A stretch of 64,000 bases of DNA from positions 12,586,001 to 12,650,000 of the forward strand of contig CM065318.1 of NCBI GenBank assembly GCA_033032175.1, read 5' to 3'. This document shows positions 11,801 through 19,654 of this stretch, in pieces (the stretch's first letter is position 1; every line of letters begins with the position of its first letter). The notes below the pieces were generated by a model. It saw nothing but the letters and a program-made list of their open reading frames with translations, was not told where the DNA came from and did no database searches. Source of the stretch: Saturnia japonica (taxonomy: Eukaryota > Arthropoda > Insecta > Lepidoptera > Saturniidae). The position numbers and the translations under genes are program-made.

Positions 11801-14800
11801 AGTTAAGTATCCTTCCTTAATCTATACATATTATAAAACTCAACGTCTCTCTGCCTGTCTGCCCGATTATTTTCTATTCACGCGAAAACTACTTATGAGA
11901 TTTACATGTTTAAAAAAAAAATCATAGTTAAACTATCTGGCCAGGTTATATATATATAGGTTATATTATTTTGTTACATAATGTTACGTACGAAATAAGC
12001 ACTGACGATAATGGTGAATCAATTTGGAATATAGAAAAGTGAAACAAAACATATCTTACCCATTTCTGCATAGCAGTGAATATTTTTTTAACAACTTCAT
12101 CCATCTCTATGAGTTTTGGTTTGATCTTTGGACTTCTGGCGCCTTCTAAATGACCTATATGATCTAGGCCAAGGTAATGAAGAACTAGGAAGTCAAAAGT
12201 AGGTTTCTTATTTTCATCTGGTTTAAGCACTTTGTCTAGATGGCGTGTAACATTATTATCTACCTGAAACGCATAGCTTAACTTAACAATAGGTTATGTT
12301 AATTATACATTAAGGAATTCTGGCTCTTAATAAAGCGCACGAGTCATGAAACCAATGCCTTGAAAATTCAATAATTTCTATCTAGCCCCAGCACTGTTGC
12401 CAGATGAGCATCTTGTTTCCCCGATTCTAACAATTTCAAAATAAAACATAGCAAGAAAGTAAAATATGTGTGGAACTATCAAGTTAGGATTTCTTTTATT
12501 ACAAATGGTCTGATCTCAAGGGGTCTCCAAATCTCTAAGGGAATTCTGAAGACTTGAAGCTCTTCTTTAGTTCACCAAAAATACTGCCTACTGCAAGTAC
12601 TACAGAGGGATATATTTTAGTAAATGGTATTAGAATATTACCTCTGTATAATCGGTTACATAGAAAGAGGTGGTTCCGTCATGTTCAGACCACAAGTCCG
12701 GAAACAGTCTTAGCCAAGTATCATCACCGTACATGACTGAGTGGCGCCCTCTAGCGTTAGCGACGCGCAACACGCTGTCGCCGCGGACTGCAGGTGCGCC
12801 AAAGTTCAAAGCAACGTCCGCAAACGTCGACACACTGCCTGTCATCATGGCCTGAAAATCAATAACATTTCATTCTAAGTTATAATATAAGAAAATTATT
12901 ATTAAAGTATAATATCAGAAAGCATTGCTAGCGTGGATTACAGAATGCCTCTTCCATCCACGGCATCACCCGCCGATTATTTTGTTATACTTATTGTGGA
13001 TAATCCTTAGAAGATAGACTTATGCTATCACTGACTTTTTTGTAAGCCTTCTTAATATCTACAACTATATTGTTACATTAATTTGCTATAACTCTTATGG
13101 TTTACTCAGCGCAAGCCATTTAAGCATTCCAAAAGCATATTTTTTCTAAATAGATTCACCATTATTGGCACTGCTTATTTCGTATGTCATTTTATCTTAT
13201 AAAATATATTCTATAACCTGGCTAGATAACATTGCCATTAATTAAAAAAAATCATTTTAGTCAGATAAGTGGTTCTTACATGAAAATAAGATAAAGGACC
13301 AGATAGATAGAGAGACATTGAGTTTTATAATATGTATTTAAATACATAAAGTATAATAAATTTCTAAGCAAGTCCCAAGCTAATCAGAGAAGTTCTAAAA
13401 GACTTGTTATATGGGTTTTTACACGGAGTTTAGCATTTGTATCATTTGAGGTATCGAAAATATAAGTATAGTGAATATATTGTATGAGAAGGCAAATATT
13501 TTGTACAATGAAAGTCACTTACTTTATGTAGTTAATGCATTTCAAAATTTAATGTAATAACTTTAGAGCAACAATATGCATGGTTGAATAAATTAAAAGA
13601 CTGCAAAAGTTACAGCTTCAACCAATGTTTAGTGATGCTTAAACACTGCAACTATTTACTAGATTTAGTATGTAGTTTTGTTGCTAACATTAGTACAACT
13701 GGCAAATGGATTGAATTATTAGAATTTATATATAGCAACATTGTTATATTTATATAAGAATGTTACATACTGGCAATCATAGTCCAAAAATTTTCAAAGG
13801 AAAAATAATTACTTATAATATTATTTAATATTATAATTATTTATAATAAATAATTATGTTTTTCATTCATACTAATATAAGTTTATTATTTTAGGGTAAC
13901 ATAGTTATAATTGTAATCTGAGTTGCACAGTAAGAATTTTTACAGAATAGTACAGTGTAGCAATATTTCTAAATACCAGTACTTGATTGAATAAAATGCG
14001 TAATTAAGCGTAAGTATTCTGTTTTCAAGCTTATTTAATACAGTGTAAACTCTATATAGCGAATTTGAATGGGACAGGGTATTTTATTATGTTATAAAGG
14101 GTTTTCATCACACAGAAAGTAAAAGAAAACAATATAGAATATGTACTTATTTGTAATAGTAATTTCTGTTTTAATGAGGTTTTCTTTAAATTGAAGTTCA
14201 TTATATAAGAGTTTATACTGTATGTATTTTATAATTCAATGAGTGAGCCTCATATTATGAATTACTGCAATAGCATCAGCAAACTTACAAAGCACAACAC
14301 CAAAGAAAAAACTTGGTTGTGTTATTTCATATTAGTATGTATTTTGTATTCATTCAGATTAAAAAAAAAATTGAAGTTTTCCTACATTGATTTTCATGTT
14401 TTTTCTTTGGTCCCAAAACCCAACACAAAGCAAAATTTACAAAGAAAAGTAATTACAAAATGTGACACTTGCAAATATGTCCCGCCAGAAGTTTATTGTG
14501 CGCCTCCACTGTGCCTTTTCCTTCTTTCGCTCTGGTGACTATACAAAAGCATAACATACTTTGTATTATAATATGGAAAAAAGTGTTATGCATGTCAAAA
14601 AAAAAGAAACAATTAATTTTTTCTTTGGTACTGTGACTGAAATTTGAAATGTAAGTAAAATATTAAATTACATTTAAAAAAATATTACAGCTTAATTATA
14701 GTTTTCTCATTTCTGTTTGATATGTTAAATGTCTGAAGAATTAATTTTTGGGAAAAATTATAATCAATTAGAGATGTTTATTAGATACTTTGTTAACTTA

Positions 14801-16089
14801 GTGACTAAGAAAAGTAAAATATACACCACAAAAAAAAATTACTAATTTAAATTCCTACACACTAATATGTGTCATTTTAAAATATAACAAAATATTTTTT
14901 GGAAAAATATGCAATAATTGATCAAAAACACAAGCTATAATAAAATATTTTATTTCTTTGTAACTTTACATGTAAAAAATAAAGTTATTTCATATCTTAG
15001 TAGTAAAATCAATCAATATCAGAACATTAAAATGAACTGCTAATAATTAAATATGTTCATTTTAATTTATCATTCTATTTTTTATAATTAAGTTATTTTA
15101 ATGTTAAAATAATAAGTAATCTTAAGAAATAATTACTAATTTGTATTTAAGCAGTATACATATTAGTCCACACTCTTTAATAAATAATTTCATGAATATA
15201 GACTATATTTAAAATAGGAAACCCATGATTTCATGATCTATGACCTTAATACTAACCAAATCCTGACATTACTATCACTTTTTAGAATTGTATTACTGTA
15301 TTGTGTTGTCTACAGGTCTGAAAATATATGGTAATACAATTATACCTTGATTCTTGGCATGGTGACTGTAGGAGGTTCAGCAACTGATACATAAATACAT
15401 GCTGATTTGTTTTTCAGCAGCTGCCCTATGTATGGCATGTATTCTTCTGTTACAAAATCATATCTCAATCCATCTATGACCATTAGTACAACACTATTTT
15501 CACCAGAATTGTAAACTTGTTGCCCATCAATACTGTAAAGTAAGAACTAAGTTACTTATTTTTAAGTGATTAAGTTTTAATATAATAGATTTTGGAAGAT
15601 ATTTTTAAACTAAGGAAGCAATAAAAGTAGCCTAGATATGATTGTATTCAGTAATTATAAATGTTATGAGAGGTCATTACTTATTGATTTGAATTATTGG
15701 ATTAATTCAGTTTCATTTTTGCAATCATCCACCCTAAGCATCAATAATGTAAAGTAAGAATTGTCATATTTACTAATTAACATTAATAATCAGAATGAAC
15801 TTGAAATAGTATCGGTGTTGTATATATGTAAAAAAAATAATCAATTGTAGAATTTTATTCATAAGATATAAGTAAAAATTTCTTCAATTGTTAAGAACAT
15901 TAAGGTTTTAAATTTTAACATTAAGACATACCTGACGCCATCGATAAAGTTGGGAAGGTCATCCATATGTGCCAGTTTTCCTGAATGATATTTTAATGGG
16001 AAAAATCCATAAAGGAAAAGCATAAGAGCTCCAAGAGCCATGATCAACAGGCACAAGGCGATCCATCGATGTTGAATCCACGGCAGCAT
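1..16089 (-). CDS. PIGG: GPI ethanolamine phosphate transferase 2, ten exons seen, 3' end off window
   Basis: The product adds phosphoethanolamine to the second mannose of the GPI anchor in the ER membrane. Coding exons by position: 15932-16089, 15346-15532, 12642-12851, 12060-12263, 11471-11604, 9816-10012, 9042-9232, 988-1577, 578-690 and 1-180 (cut by the window edge). Every visible junction has GT/AG borders and the phases join into one frame of about 720 residues. The family is usually near 900-1000 residues, so the C-terminus lies off the left edge. The N-terminus has a hydrophobic signal anchor (residues ~10-31). The alkaline-phosphatase-fold domain then shows VIDGLRYDF, PPTVTMPRIK (nucleophile Thr region), GDDTW, LDHIGH and GDHGM. 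Exons 7-10 encode several membrane helices. PIGG rather than PIGN or PIGO is supported by 'VTRHLDKVL', 'LHYLGLDHIGH' and 'NQTGD...LPD..DWLN'. The motifs are seen directly; the function is family knowledge. Confidence 0.93.
181..577 (-). other. PIGG intron 9
   Basis: This AT-rich intron has a GTAATT donor and a T-rich acceptor. No repeat or gene was recognised in it. Confidence 0.8.
578..690 (-). CDS. PIGG: PIGG exon 9
   Basis: The 113-nt exon has a TTTAG acceptor at its right end and a GTAATT donor. It encodes NQTGDRWLFLPDTADWLN followed by PENEFYLQAHLMIG. This luminal loop motif (NQTG...LPD..DWLN.PEN) is characteristic of the PIGG C-terminal half. Confidence 0.9.
988..1577 (-). CDS. PIGG: PIGG exon 8 (multi-helix membrane exon)
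   Basis: This is the longest exon, 590 nt. It begins at IVTSLLCITLY after a TTTTTCAG acceptor and ends at a GTGAGA donor in phase 2. It encodes at least four hydrophobic helices, including MIVAFLVIMAISCTILIVA, SLWLLVFLLIASTLT and FFWNTLMFFILVRTIVVV. The open frame continues further right to 1709, but those codons are intronic because the splice acceptor at 1578-1580 joins exon 7 in frame. Confidence 0.92.
1578..2764 (-). other. PIGG intron 7, part downstream of the LINE
   Basis: This is AT-rich intron sequence. Positions 1757-1850 match, in reverse orientation, 12380-12475 in intron 3, sharing the core 'TTACTTTCTTGCTAT', 'AACAAGATG' and 'TCATCTGGCAACA'. Nothing else was recognised. Confidence 0.7.
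1757..1850 (+). repeat. short dispersed repeat, copy 1
   Basis: It shares blocks of about 90 bp with the reverse complement of 12380-12475. The family was not identified; it may be a piece of an old transposon. Confidence 0.55.
2765..2777. repeat. target-site duplication of the full-length LINE, left copy
   Basis: CCTTGTGCACCAT occurs here and, identically, at 8725-8737, exactly flanking the poly(T) end and the 5' end of the minus-strand LINE. All 13 bases match. Confidence 0.93.
2805..3319 (-). other. 3' UTR of the full-length LINE
   Basis: This noncoding tail lies between the ORF2 stop and the poly(A). A very similar sequence forms the second copy at 22835-23400 and a short piece at 36934-37005. 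It contains GT-rich stretches around 3181-3240. Confidence 0.85.
3320..6214 (-). CDS. LINE ORF2: APE endonuclease and reverse transcriptase, 964 aa, intact
   Basis: One uninterrupted frame of 964 codons. The endonuclease covers roughly residues 8-220, with N15 (NARS), E42 (QET), GDLN at 139-142 and SDHRP at 212-216, the catalytic residues of the APE family. The reverse transcriptase covers roughly residues 440-720, with RKAPGPDGI, FDVAKAFD (D591), GVPQGS at 647-652 and the catalytic YADD at 677-680. The C-terminal part (LTLYKTCIRPILTY..., HLHR-type tail) resembles the Jockey clade. It makes the target-primed copying enzyme that cuts DNA and reverse-transcribes the element RNA. The start ATG lies 9 nt after the ORF1 stop TAG in the same frame. 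No inactivating change was seen. Confidence 0.95.
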   Translation of the reverse strand: MAKFKPKALNLSFFNARSLLPQRDLVATFLKDHQVDVLLVQETLLKRAKRDPKIANYNIVRNDRAGRGGGTLIYYKRSLYCTPVDPPILTNMEVSVCRLGMTDHPSITLVSVYLSPRKEPLRSDLEKLLSLGESVIIAGDLNCGHTSFGNWRDSSNGVKLEELTNVLNFDVIAPPTPTHFQDNCMPTVLDVALIKGIALRLRLIRVVHELDSDHRPVIMQLGQPDDSSPPSVQVVDYAKLKHYLADRPSSSSLDRIPDVLGSVADVDLAIDSLVDHLQAGIGEASREVEEASDRRFVLPADVRALLTEKNAATRAHDHYPTEENRARLRALQRSVRARILELRSHRWDALVEGLRPSHLAYWKLAHSLKIEASYLMPPLERGPGIPLAFDSSDKAECLATCLESQCSPNSVDANTDRVEGIDGCVRELDKLPATDSLSPVTSEEVLSIIKSLKLRKAPGPDGIRNEVLRLLPDRLIALLVCIFNVAIAHCHFPAAWKKAIVIGIRKPGKSASLPDSYRPISLLNTLGKMYERILLNRLKSVIEEKDLYPPEQFGFRARYSCTHQVHRLTEHVAFNFAELYKPRRTLAVFFDVAKAFDKVWHEGLIYKLYHFEIPDRLIKIIRDYLTDRTFRYRVEGELSTPRPIRSGVPQGSILAPSLFNLYVSDLPRLPEVEVGLYADDTVLYASDRNRSHLRHKVQRSVTTLGKCFNEWRIAVNPSKSAAMLFDADSSQIPWKLKPVKLYDNPIPYVRETKYLGVTLDSRLSFRPHIRKVRNRAAWVLGRLHPLLCSVSKMSTRHKLTLYKTCIRPILTYSCAVFAHMSESSFKRLQSIQNRFLYRLTGAPWYVRSVDLHRDMELPSIHAYVKQLSRSYFDTASNHANPLIKTAATYVPAPTDIRCKRRPRNIFIDPDDHIENSNKYYTSVSPNRACQRPRPRNHRSLRRGRAVNFAPAHPSRPPSLAVTQA
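6224..7282 (-). CDS. LINE ORF1 C-terminal part: Gag-like protein with three zinc knuckles
   Basis: A 352-aa frame whose true coding sequence continues upstream of its first Met into 'PPPIIIRDKAAW', so the ATG at 7282 is not the natural start. It holds three CCHC knuckles: CHNCQLYGHAARNC, CVKCREDHPTREC and CVLCGEEGHPANYRGC. A Pro/Ala-rich tail follows. ORF1 proteins of this clade bind element RNA. It ends in TAG at 6224-6226, and after three more codons ORF2 starts in the same frame. Confidence 0.9.
   Translation of the reverse strand: MGVCNEMRRLKLDYHKARNIVNGISISVSSSETHRKLTTLLRQKGLQFYTYSLAEERVLRVVIRRIPVELDPSEVCSSLKEQSYPIREVHRMYSKDKRPLQMVVAILDLSPEGKAIFQLETVCGLSGINVEPPHKNHQPAQCHNCQLYGHAARNCHSRPRCVKCREDHPTRECTRERDSVVPPSCVLCGEEGHPANYRGCPKAPRTTRPRTQRQAAPRAAPPASAIKAQPLLASGEFPALPVPRQLPATAGPSAPRVVQPQPVRSSQNAWGPRRPNPQPLMAMDIPAPRAPANTVVNSNDLMILLTREHDIRKLIEYNDHLERFGLIKTACAFPRLVETLQRLDREASSNKN
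7303..8106 (-). CDS. LINE ORF1 N-terminal part, frame broken at an A-run
   Basis: This 267-aa frame begins MSHCPPSSAAMANNVADL with a short coiled-coil-like segment, then a long Ala/Pro/Ser/Thr-rich region. It leaves frame at ten consecutive A (complement of 7328-7337), where it reads GGEKKK then a foreign tail and TAA. A shift of one base backward, or one more A, would join it to the downstream Gag frame. I read the two pieces as one ORF1 that is either inactivated by loss of one A or expressed by slippage. Confidence 0.88.
   Translation of the reverse strand: MSHCPPSSAAMANNVADLATCIGKLQARMKALEFQYQRYQNFVVLRCPSLDEEYRNLPENACVRRTAATATRHEAVSGSEAAASGSKAADDVTAATVTSTGAAPVGVAPKRPARSVTRLSAASSGAMAAPTATPPVPTSQSRGSSPASVRRGPRNSRSQSRVTKNSPYVRPARSTETALKTKNSFSALPVEQDSPANPDPSPEMDTENDGFTVVASRKRTAHSSPTAQPAPKVIAKAVVRGAAAPASSQLPAPAGGEKKKSVPHLQS
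8107..8724 (-). other. 5' UTR / internal promoter region of the LINE
   Basis: About 620 nt separate the element start and the ORF1 ATG. They are richer in G+C than the host intron. The 5' boundary at 8724 is set by the target-site duplication. In full-length LINEs this region holds an internal promoter, but none was identified by motif here. Confidence 0.75.
8725..8737. repeat. target-site duplication of the full-length LINE, right copy
   Basis: Identical 13-bp partner of 2765-2777, adjoining the LINE 5' end. Confidence 0.93.
8738..9041 (-). other. PIGG intron 7, part upstream of the LINE
   Basis: Some 300 nt of intron begin at the donor GTAAGT (complement of 9036-9041). Nothing else was recognised. 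Confidence 0.7.
9042..9232 (-). CDS. PIGG: PIGG exon 7
   Basis: A TTTACAG acceptor is followed by a 191-nt exon that completes a split Glu codon. It encodes EFYKQFERAEKQFGHYL, a helical luminal stretch, and ends in the first C-terminal membrane helix FDIFAIGTAILLLYF before GTAAGT. It links the catalytic domain to the membrane domain. Confidence 0.9.
9233..9815 (-). other. PIGG intron 6
   Basis: AT-rich intron with a short (TAA)n run near 9408-9420. No element was recognised. Confidence 0.75.
9816..10012 (-). CDS. PIGG: PIGG exon 6
   Basis: The 197-nt exon has a CTTCAG acceptor and a GTATAG donor. It encodes VAQVDLAPTVSWLLNAPPPG, matching the family segment 'QTD.A.T...LG.P.P' at the end of the phosphatase-like domain, then SIGRILPSLLP and a basic helix. 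Confidence 0.92.
10100..10800 (-). pseudogene. decayed LINE reverse transcriptase C-terminus
   Basis: On the minus strand, 10330-10170 reads RGRPKKVWTDCVKND, and 10790-10670 reads fragments like YGSECWATKE and RWMC.VRM.E. These are the end-of-ORF motifs (ECWA...RMLRWM...RGRPKKRW.DC) of an endonuclease/reverse-transcriptase LINE common in insects. Multiple stops and frameshifts are present. It is the same family as 22160-22510 and 52855-53060. Confidence 0.7.
10845..10975 (-). repeat. SINE fragment, minus strand
   Basis: It matches the middle of the SINE at 63025-63300 in the same orientation: 'TTGGCGACA', 'GAGGGTGGTAGC', 'CCTACCACTATGCT' and 'ATTTCATCACGA'. Head and tail are missing. Confidence 0.65.
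11471..11604 (-). CDS. PIGG: PIGG exon 5 (GDHGM motif)
   Basis: A TTGTATAG acceptor and a GTATGT donor border 134 nt. The exon encodes RPGVLFICGDHGMRDAGGHG and then TEVLVPLVVAKTED. The Asp and His of GDHGM are metal ligands of the phosphatase fold. The exon is notably richer in G+C than its flanks and lacks a longer open frame of its own, so it is easily missed. Confidence 0.92.
11605..12059 (-). other. PIGG intron 4 with dispersed repeat
   Basis: Positions 11827-12036 are a copy of a repeat whose inverted partner is at 13135-13334. The remainder, including 11632-11650 ('CAGCTGTGCCCCCATGG'), resembles the head of the same large family. Confidence 0.7.
11827..12036 (+). repeat. dispersed repeat, inverted with respect to 13135-13334
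   Basis: It begins CATATTATAAAACTCAA, has the core 'GGCCAGGTTATA', and ends near 'ATAATGGTGAATC'. The reverse complement of 13135-13334 follows the same order with moderate divergence. Its end lies only ~24 nt from PIGG exon 4. Confidence 0.8.
12060..12263 (-). CDS. PIGG: PIGG exon 4 (LDHIGH motif)
   Basis: The 204-nt, phase-0 exon lies between a TTTCAG acceptor and a GTAAGA donor. It encodes VDNNVTRHLDKVL, FDFLVLHYLGLDHIGHLEG and KLIEMDEVVKKIFTAMQKW. The DHIGH Asp/His pair belongs to the metal site. Confidence 0.94.
12264..12641 (-). other. PIGG intron 3
   Basis: A 378-nt intron. It contains the minus-oriented copy (12380-12475) of the short repeat found at 1757-1850. Nothing else was recognised. 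Confidence 0.7.
12642..12851 (-). CDS. PIGG: PIGG exon 3
   Basis: The 210-nt, phase-0 exon has a TTTCAG acceptor and a GTAATA donor. It encodes AMMTGSVSTFADVALNFGAP, GDDTWLRLFPDLW and DGTTSFYVTDYTE. The second Asp of GDDTW is a metal ligand in this superfamily, and DGTTSF.V.DYTEVDNNVTRHLD across the next junction is a strong PIGG signature. Confidence 0.94.
12852..15345 (-). other. PIGG intron 2
   Basis: A 2.5-kb, very AT-rich intron. A repeat copy occupies about 12925-13334. From 13335 to 15345 I see only AT-rich sequence with short poly(A)/poly(T) runs and no supported gene. The 99-aa plus-strand frame at 14239-14538 looks like chance. Confidence 0.7.
12925..13334 (-). repeat. dispersed lepidopteran-type repeat
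   Basis: 12925-13130 shares blocks with 25718-25960 ('ACAGAATGCC', 'TGTCTACAA..', 'TACATTAATTTG', 'CTTATGGTTTACTCAGCG'). 13135-13334 is the inverted partner of 11827-12036. Together they look like one long copy of a family also seen at 24060-24350 and 59400-59825. Confidence 0.75.
15346..15532 (-). CDS. PIGG: PIGG exon 2 (nucleophile region)
   Basis: The 187-nt exon has a CTTTACAG acceptor and a GTATAA donor. It encodes VLMVIDGLRYDF, with the first metal-binding Asp, and VAEPPTVTMPRIK, the Thr-rich nucleophile segment of GPI ethanolamine phosphate transferases. It completes a codon split with exon 1. Confidence 0.95.
15533..15931 (-). other. PIGG intron 1
   Basis: A 399-nt AT-rich intron with donor GTATGT. 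No element was seen in it. Confidence 0.8.
15932..16089 (-). CDS. PIGG: PIGG exon 1 with start codon and signal anchor
   Basis: It starts MLPWIQHRWIALCLLIMALG and continues with a hydrophobic core to about residue 31, the type II signal anchor expected of an ER luminal enzyme. It then reads LPNFIDGV before GTATGT. This is the only Met that precedes the anchor in frame. Confidence 0.93.
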
Positions 16090-16577
16090 AATAAAATTGG
16101 CTACAACCTTTAATTAATAAAATTTACGTTTGTTTACGATGTATGTTTCTCTTTAGCAACTGTTTTTAGTTTCCTATATGTACACAGTTTGTAGGTTGGA
16201 AGTCTGCATTGTGCAATCAGAAAACGTTTGTTCTAAGTAATTGCAAGGGTATCTATCAGGTTATAATTTATTTATCGATGAGTTTATTTAGATTAGATCA
16301 GTGTGTCGTTTTTAACACGTTCGAGTTCTTTTGAACAATTGTTTTTACAGGAGTACAGAGAAAATGATCTTATAAACCAATCAATGCGATATCAATTTCT
16401 GATTATTGATAATATATATATAATTACGAAAAATAAGTAAAACATACAGTCGACCAAACAGTCGACAGTGGGTTTGACAAGAGTGACAACCATAGATAAT
16501 ACTGATAATCATAGACCAATAAACTGATAATAGTGACTTATCTCTAATAGTGACAACCAGAGTTTGTGACAACTAAA
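16090..16577. promoter_or_regulatory. upstream region of PIGG
   Basis: The PIGG promoter should lie here by position. No TATA box or initiator was clear enough to call. 'GTGACAAC' recurs at about 16491, 16552 and 16567, and again near 17530-17590. Confidence 0.4.
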
Positions 16578-17092
16578 CCATTTCCATTTCTTTATTTACT
16601 CGATGACAGTTCTAATTTGATAGTTGTAGTGTTGTGACCAAATAAGTAATGATATCGATCGCATATATCGTGACAGTGACGATTCATCAGATTTTGAATA
16701 AAATAAATATTAATTATTTGGTTTCATTGTCGAGTACCTACCTATACTTACTTATTTTAAAACAGCTTCCAAAATTTGGAAGAAGTTGGCATTAGCAATC
16801 AACAATTAATACGTGTAACATCTTGTACTGAAATATAATATTAGTTAATAAATTTGTACAAAAGTATTCGGCAGTAGTTCAGTTTCTTACATTTTGTAAA
16901 AAAATATCGGGTCTGTAATCGTGTTACGTTTAACGATATAGCTCCATCCCTATCAGTTTCTTTGACTCTGGTATATCCTTGTACCTGTGTAACGGTCATA
17001 TTTTTATAAAAGAATGCATACATAATGTAAAAAAGAGGCTCGTTCAAGTTTTTACAGGAGCTGTCATCGAGAAAATAAAGAAATGGAAATGG
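16578..17092. mobile_element. MITE-like element with 32-bp inverted ends
   Basis: 16578-16609 and 17061-17092 are inverted repeats of 32 bp with one mismatch (left end begins CCATTTCCATTTCTTTA). The 515-bp span has no transposase motif; the 68-aa minus frame inside has no recognised domain. Target duplications are not clear. Confidence 0.7.
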
Positions 17093-17760
17093 TATAATAG
17101 TACTGGTCGTTTCGTCTAGAAACGATTTTGATAACCACTTCTTACGAACTGTTTCTTTAATTTACAACAACAAGTTTCAAAACGAACGAGACCGTTTTTG
17201 ATTATAATCATTGTTATAAGGACTATAATTTAATGGACAGTAAACCGTTACAAGAAACTACTTTAAATTTAAAGTAACGAATAAGCTACAATGAATCTTA
17301 TTATTAAAAATATACAATACAAATTTAGTTGTAAAAGAAAAAAAAAGAAAATTAAGGAACGAAAAGAAACTGGTTTTTGGTTAAACGTCAAATGTTCGTT
17401 TTTTCAGTACAGTTTGTTCTCGAATTTAAGATAAAAACTGTTTTTCTATAACCGTTTCTAAGAACGGTGCCTTGAGTGCAAAAAAGCGTTTAGGCTCGTT
17501 TTACGATGTATCAGAAATGACGCAGCACTAGTGACAACGCCTTCTGGTTATTTGTTTATGGTGACAACTATATGTTCCTTGGTGACAACTGACAAGTGTA
17601 AACTTACATTTACTATTATAATTTAATATTATTAATATTACTATTATAATACAAGACACGAAGTAATATAATATTATGATACACGAATACAGAATAACAG
17701 GTTACTAAATATTAGATGTGGGCGATTATGAGATATACTAATGGAAATTCGATTAAGAAG
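17093..17760. other. AT-rich spacer, nothing recognised
   Basis: No gene or clear repeat was found, apart from more 'GTGACAAC' motifs near 17530-17590. Confidence 0.5.
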
Positions 17761-17764
17761 ATAT

Positions 17765-18060
17765 CTCGGGGTTTTTGGCGGGATTTTAAAGTGACATGTT
17801 GTGGTTTTTATTTTTAATTCATTAGCTTAGGTTTTTCATCCTATATTATGTAATATTGGTGGCGTTTTGCGTGATATAGTTTGGTTTTTGTGCATAGCTG
17901 AAGTGGATTATAAATATAAGCTGAAATTATTAATTCTGAAGTCCCACAAAATCTTCCTAGAAAGTTCTAACAAGGGAGCCACCATCTTACTCAATCGTCA
18001 TAACACTTGACACTATAATTCAATCGATAATGGCAGTAATGGTCTTCATTAAAGAGGACC
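17765..18060 (+). repeat. dispersed repeat family R ('TTTTTGGCGGGA'), longest copy
   Basis: Ordered blocks are shared with 34435-34545, 51150-51430 (reverse), 57690-57935 and 62195-62395: 'TTTTGGCGGGAT', 'ACATGTTGTGGTTTTTATTT', 'ATATTATGTAATATTGGTGG', 'CTAGAAAGTTCTAACAAG'. It has no coding potential and is probably a nonautonomous element. Confidence 0.75.
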
Positions 18061-19640
18061 GGTTGCGAAGTTAGGAAGAAGAAGATATCTCGCGATATCT
18101 CGATTACAGCCATTAGTAATTATTAATATTAGTATTTATTTCGATGATGAGTGAGCGCTGGTTTTAAGAATATCACTGTATTAGATAATATGAATATTAG
18201 TTATAATCACATATTAGTTTGTAATATGTGTACCTATTCGTATTTCGTATTATATTAGCGGTTCCTTCAGTTCCTTGTAACTAGCTGCATTTTAATGCAT
18301 GCTGTCGTACCTATGCCTATTTTTTTCTACCTGTCGTGAGAAAATGACATGTAAATGTTTATTATTTTGTGTTTAGAATTAACTAAAAGGTCAATCGATT
18401 GACGTTTTTAATGTAAATATACACAGTGATATTTTGTAACATAATTTAATATAATATAAATAAGATTTCGAAGTTAACAACAATCCCTAATTTATTAATA
18501 CGAAGGGAAATTTAATCACTGTTTCATTTAGGTAGGTTTCATACGGATAATCATAATAATTATTCACGAGAAGGAACCTTTTATTTCATACTCATATTCT
18601 ATAAGTAGAGAATAGGTACGCTTAATATCTGTATTAGATTCGAGTTGGTAGCGATTAGCGAATATTGAGTCGGTGGCTATTATTTGACTAATGCGCGGTA
18701 ATAGGTACGGTATTCTAATATGAGATAACTAATATATTCCATATAAGGAATATTTAAATATGAGCTTAATATAACACATTTAATCAATACTTTGCATCGA
18801 TGCTGTCATTTTGGAATCGATACTTTAGTTAGGATACCAAATCAAGTTTCAATACTTTTCATTGTTATCAATACTTTTGATGTGAAACATCCAATACGGT
18901 GGTTCAGACGACTGTCAGGGTGGTGACGCGTCGCCACGTCATTCGTCGCCACACTATATGATAGTATGAAACATTTAGATGTTTTTGTGACAGTAATTAT
19001 TACTGTGAGGTGACGTGTCGCCATGAACTTAAATATAGAATCATTTTTTTCTTTTAAAAAAATTAGATTATTTTCTGTTTATGCCATATTTATTTCCTTT
19101 CATAATACTTTAGTAGGACTTTACTTTAAAAGGATACTTACTTATAGGCAAAATATTTGTACAAAATCATTTTGATGTTTAACATCTGCCAAGCGTGCGT
19201 AGGCGTCCCATGGGTTCACGTTTTTATTAGTATCCATACATTACAGCTCTACCGCAGCTATTAGTGAAACCCCGACCAAAAAGTTACCCACAGCAGTGTT
19301 TTTATAAAATTAACACAAACTGAATTTGGAAGACTTCCTCTTGTGATTGTGACTTTAGGATAGAAATTAATTTTAAATTTAAAACAAAAAAATATCCCTA
19401 TAGTATCAGTAATCATCATACTTTTCTTTCAATAATTCAATTGTACGGATGTATGCTTGGATCAGGGCTAAACGGCCCCCTAAGTATGTATTTCGCAAGG
19501 GTAAAGCAGCAAGTGATAAGAAAAGAGATAGAGCATGACATAGCAGATATTGGTAAACATCGCCATTAAATTTCGTGGTACGTAATATGTACTTACCAAC
19601 CATAGGACGTAATGTACCAAACATAATCTCAATTAGCAAT
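18061..19640. other. AT-rich spacer
   Basis: No gene was seen. 18915-19025 has two near copies of 'GTGACGYGTCGCCA' on either side of a short palindromic stretch. 19468-19510 resembles one arm of the MITE at 21379-21522 ('CGGCCCCCTAAGTATGTATT'). Confidence 0.5.
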
Positions 19641-19654
19641 TTTCAAGTCATAAT

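Noticed and set aside
14239..14538. 99-aa plus-strand frame in PIGG intron 2
   Set aside because: It is AT-rich with Lys/Asn/Phe bias and no domain, in the middle of an intron on the opposite strand.
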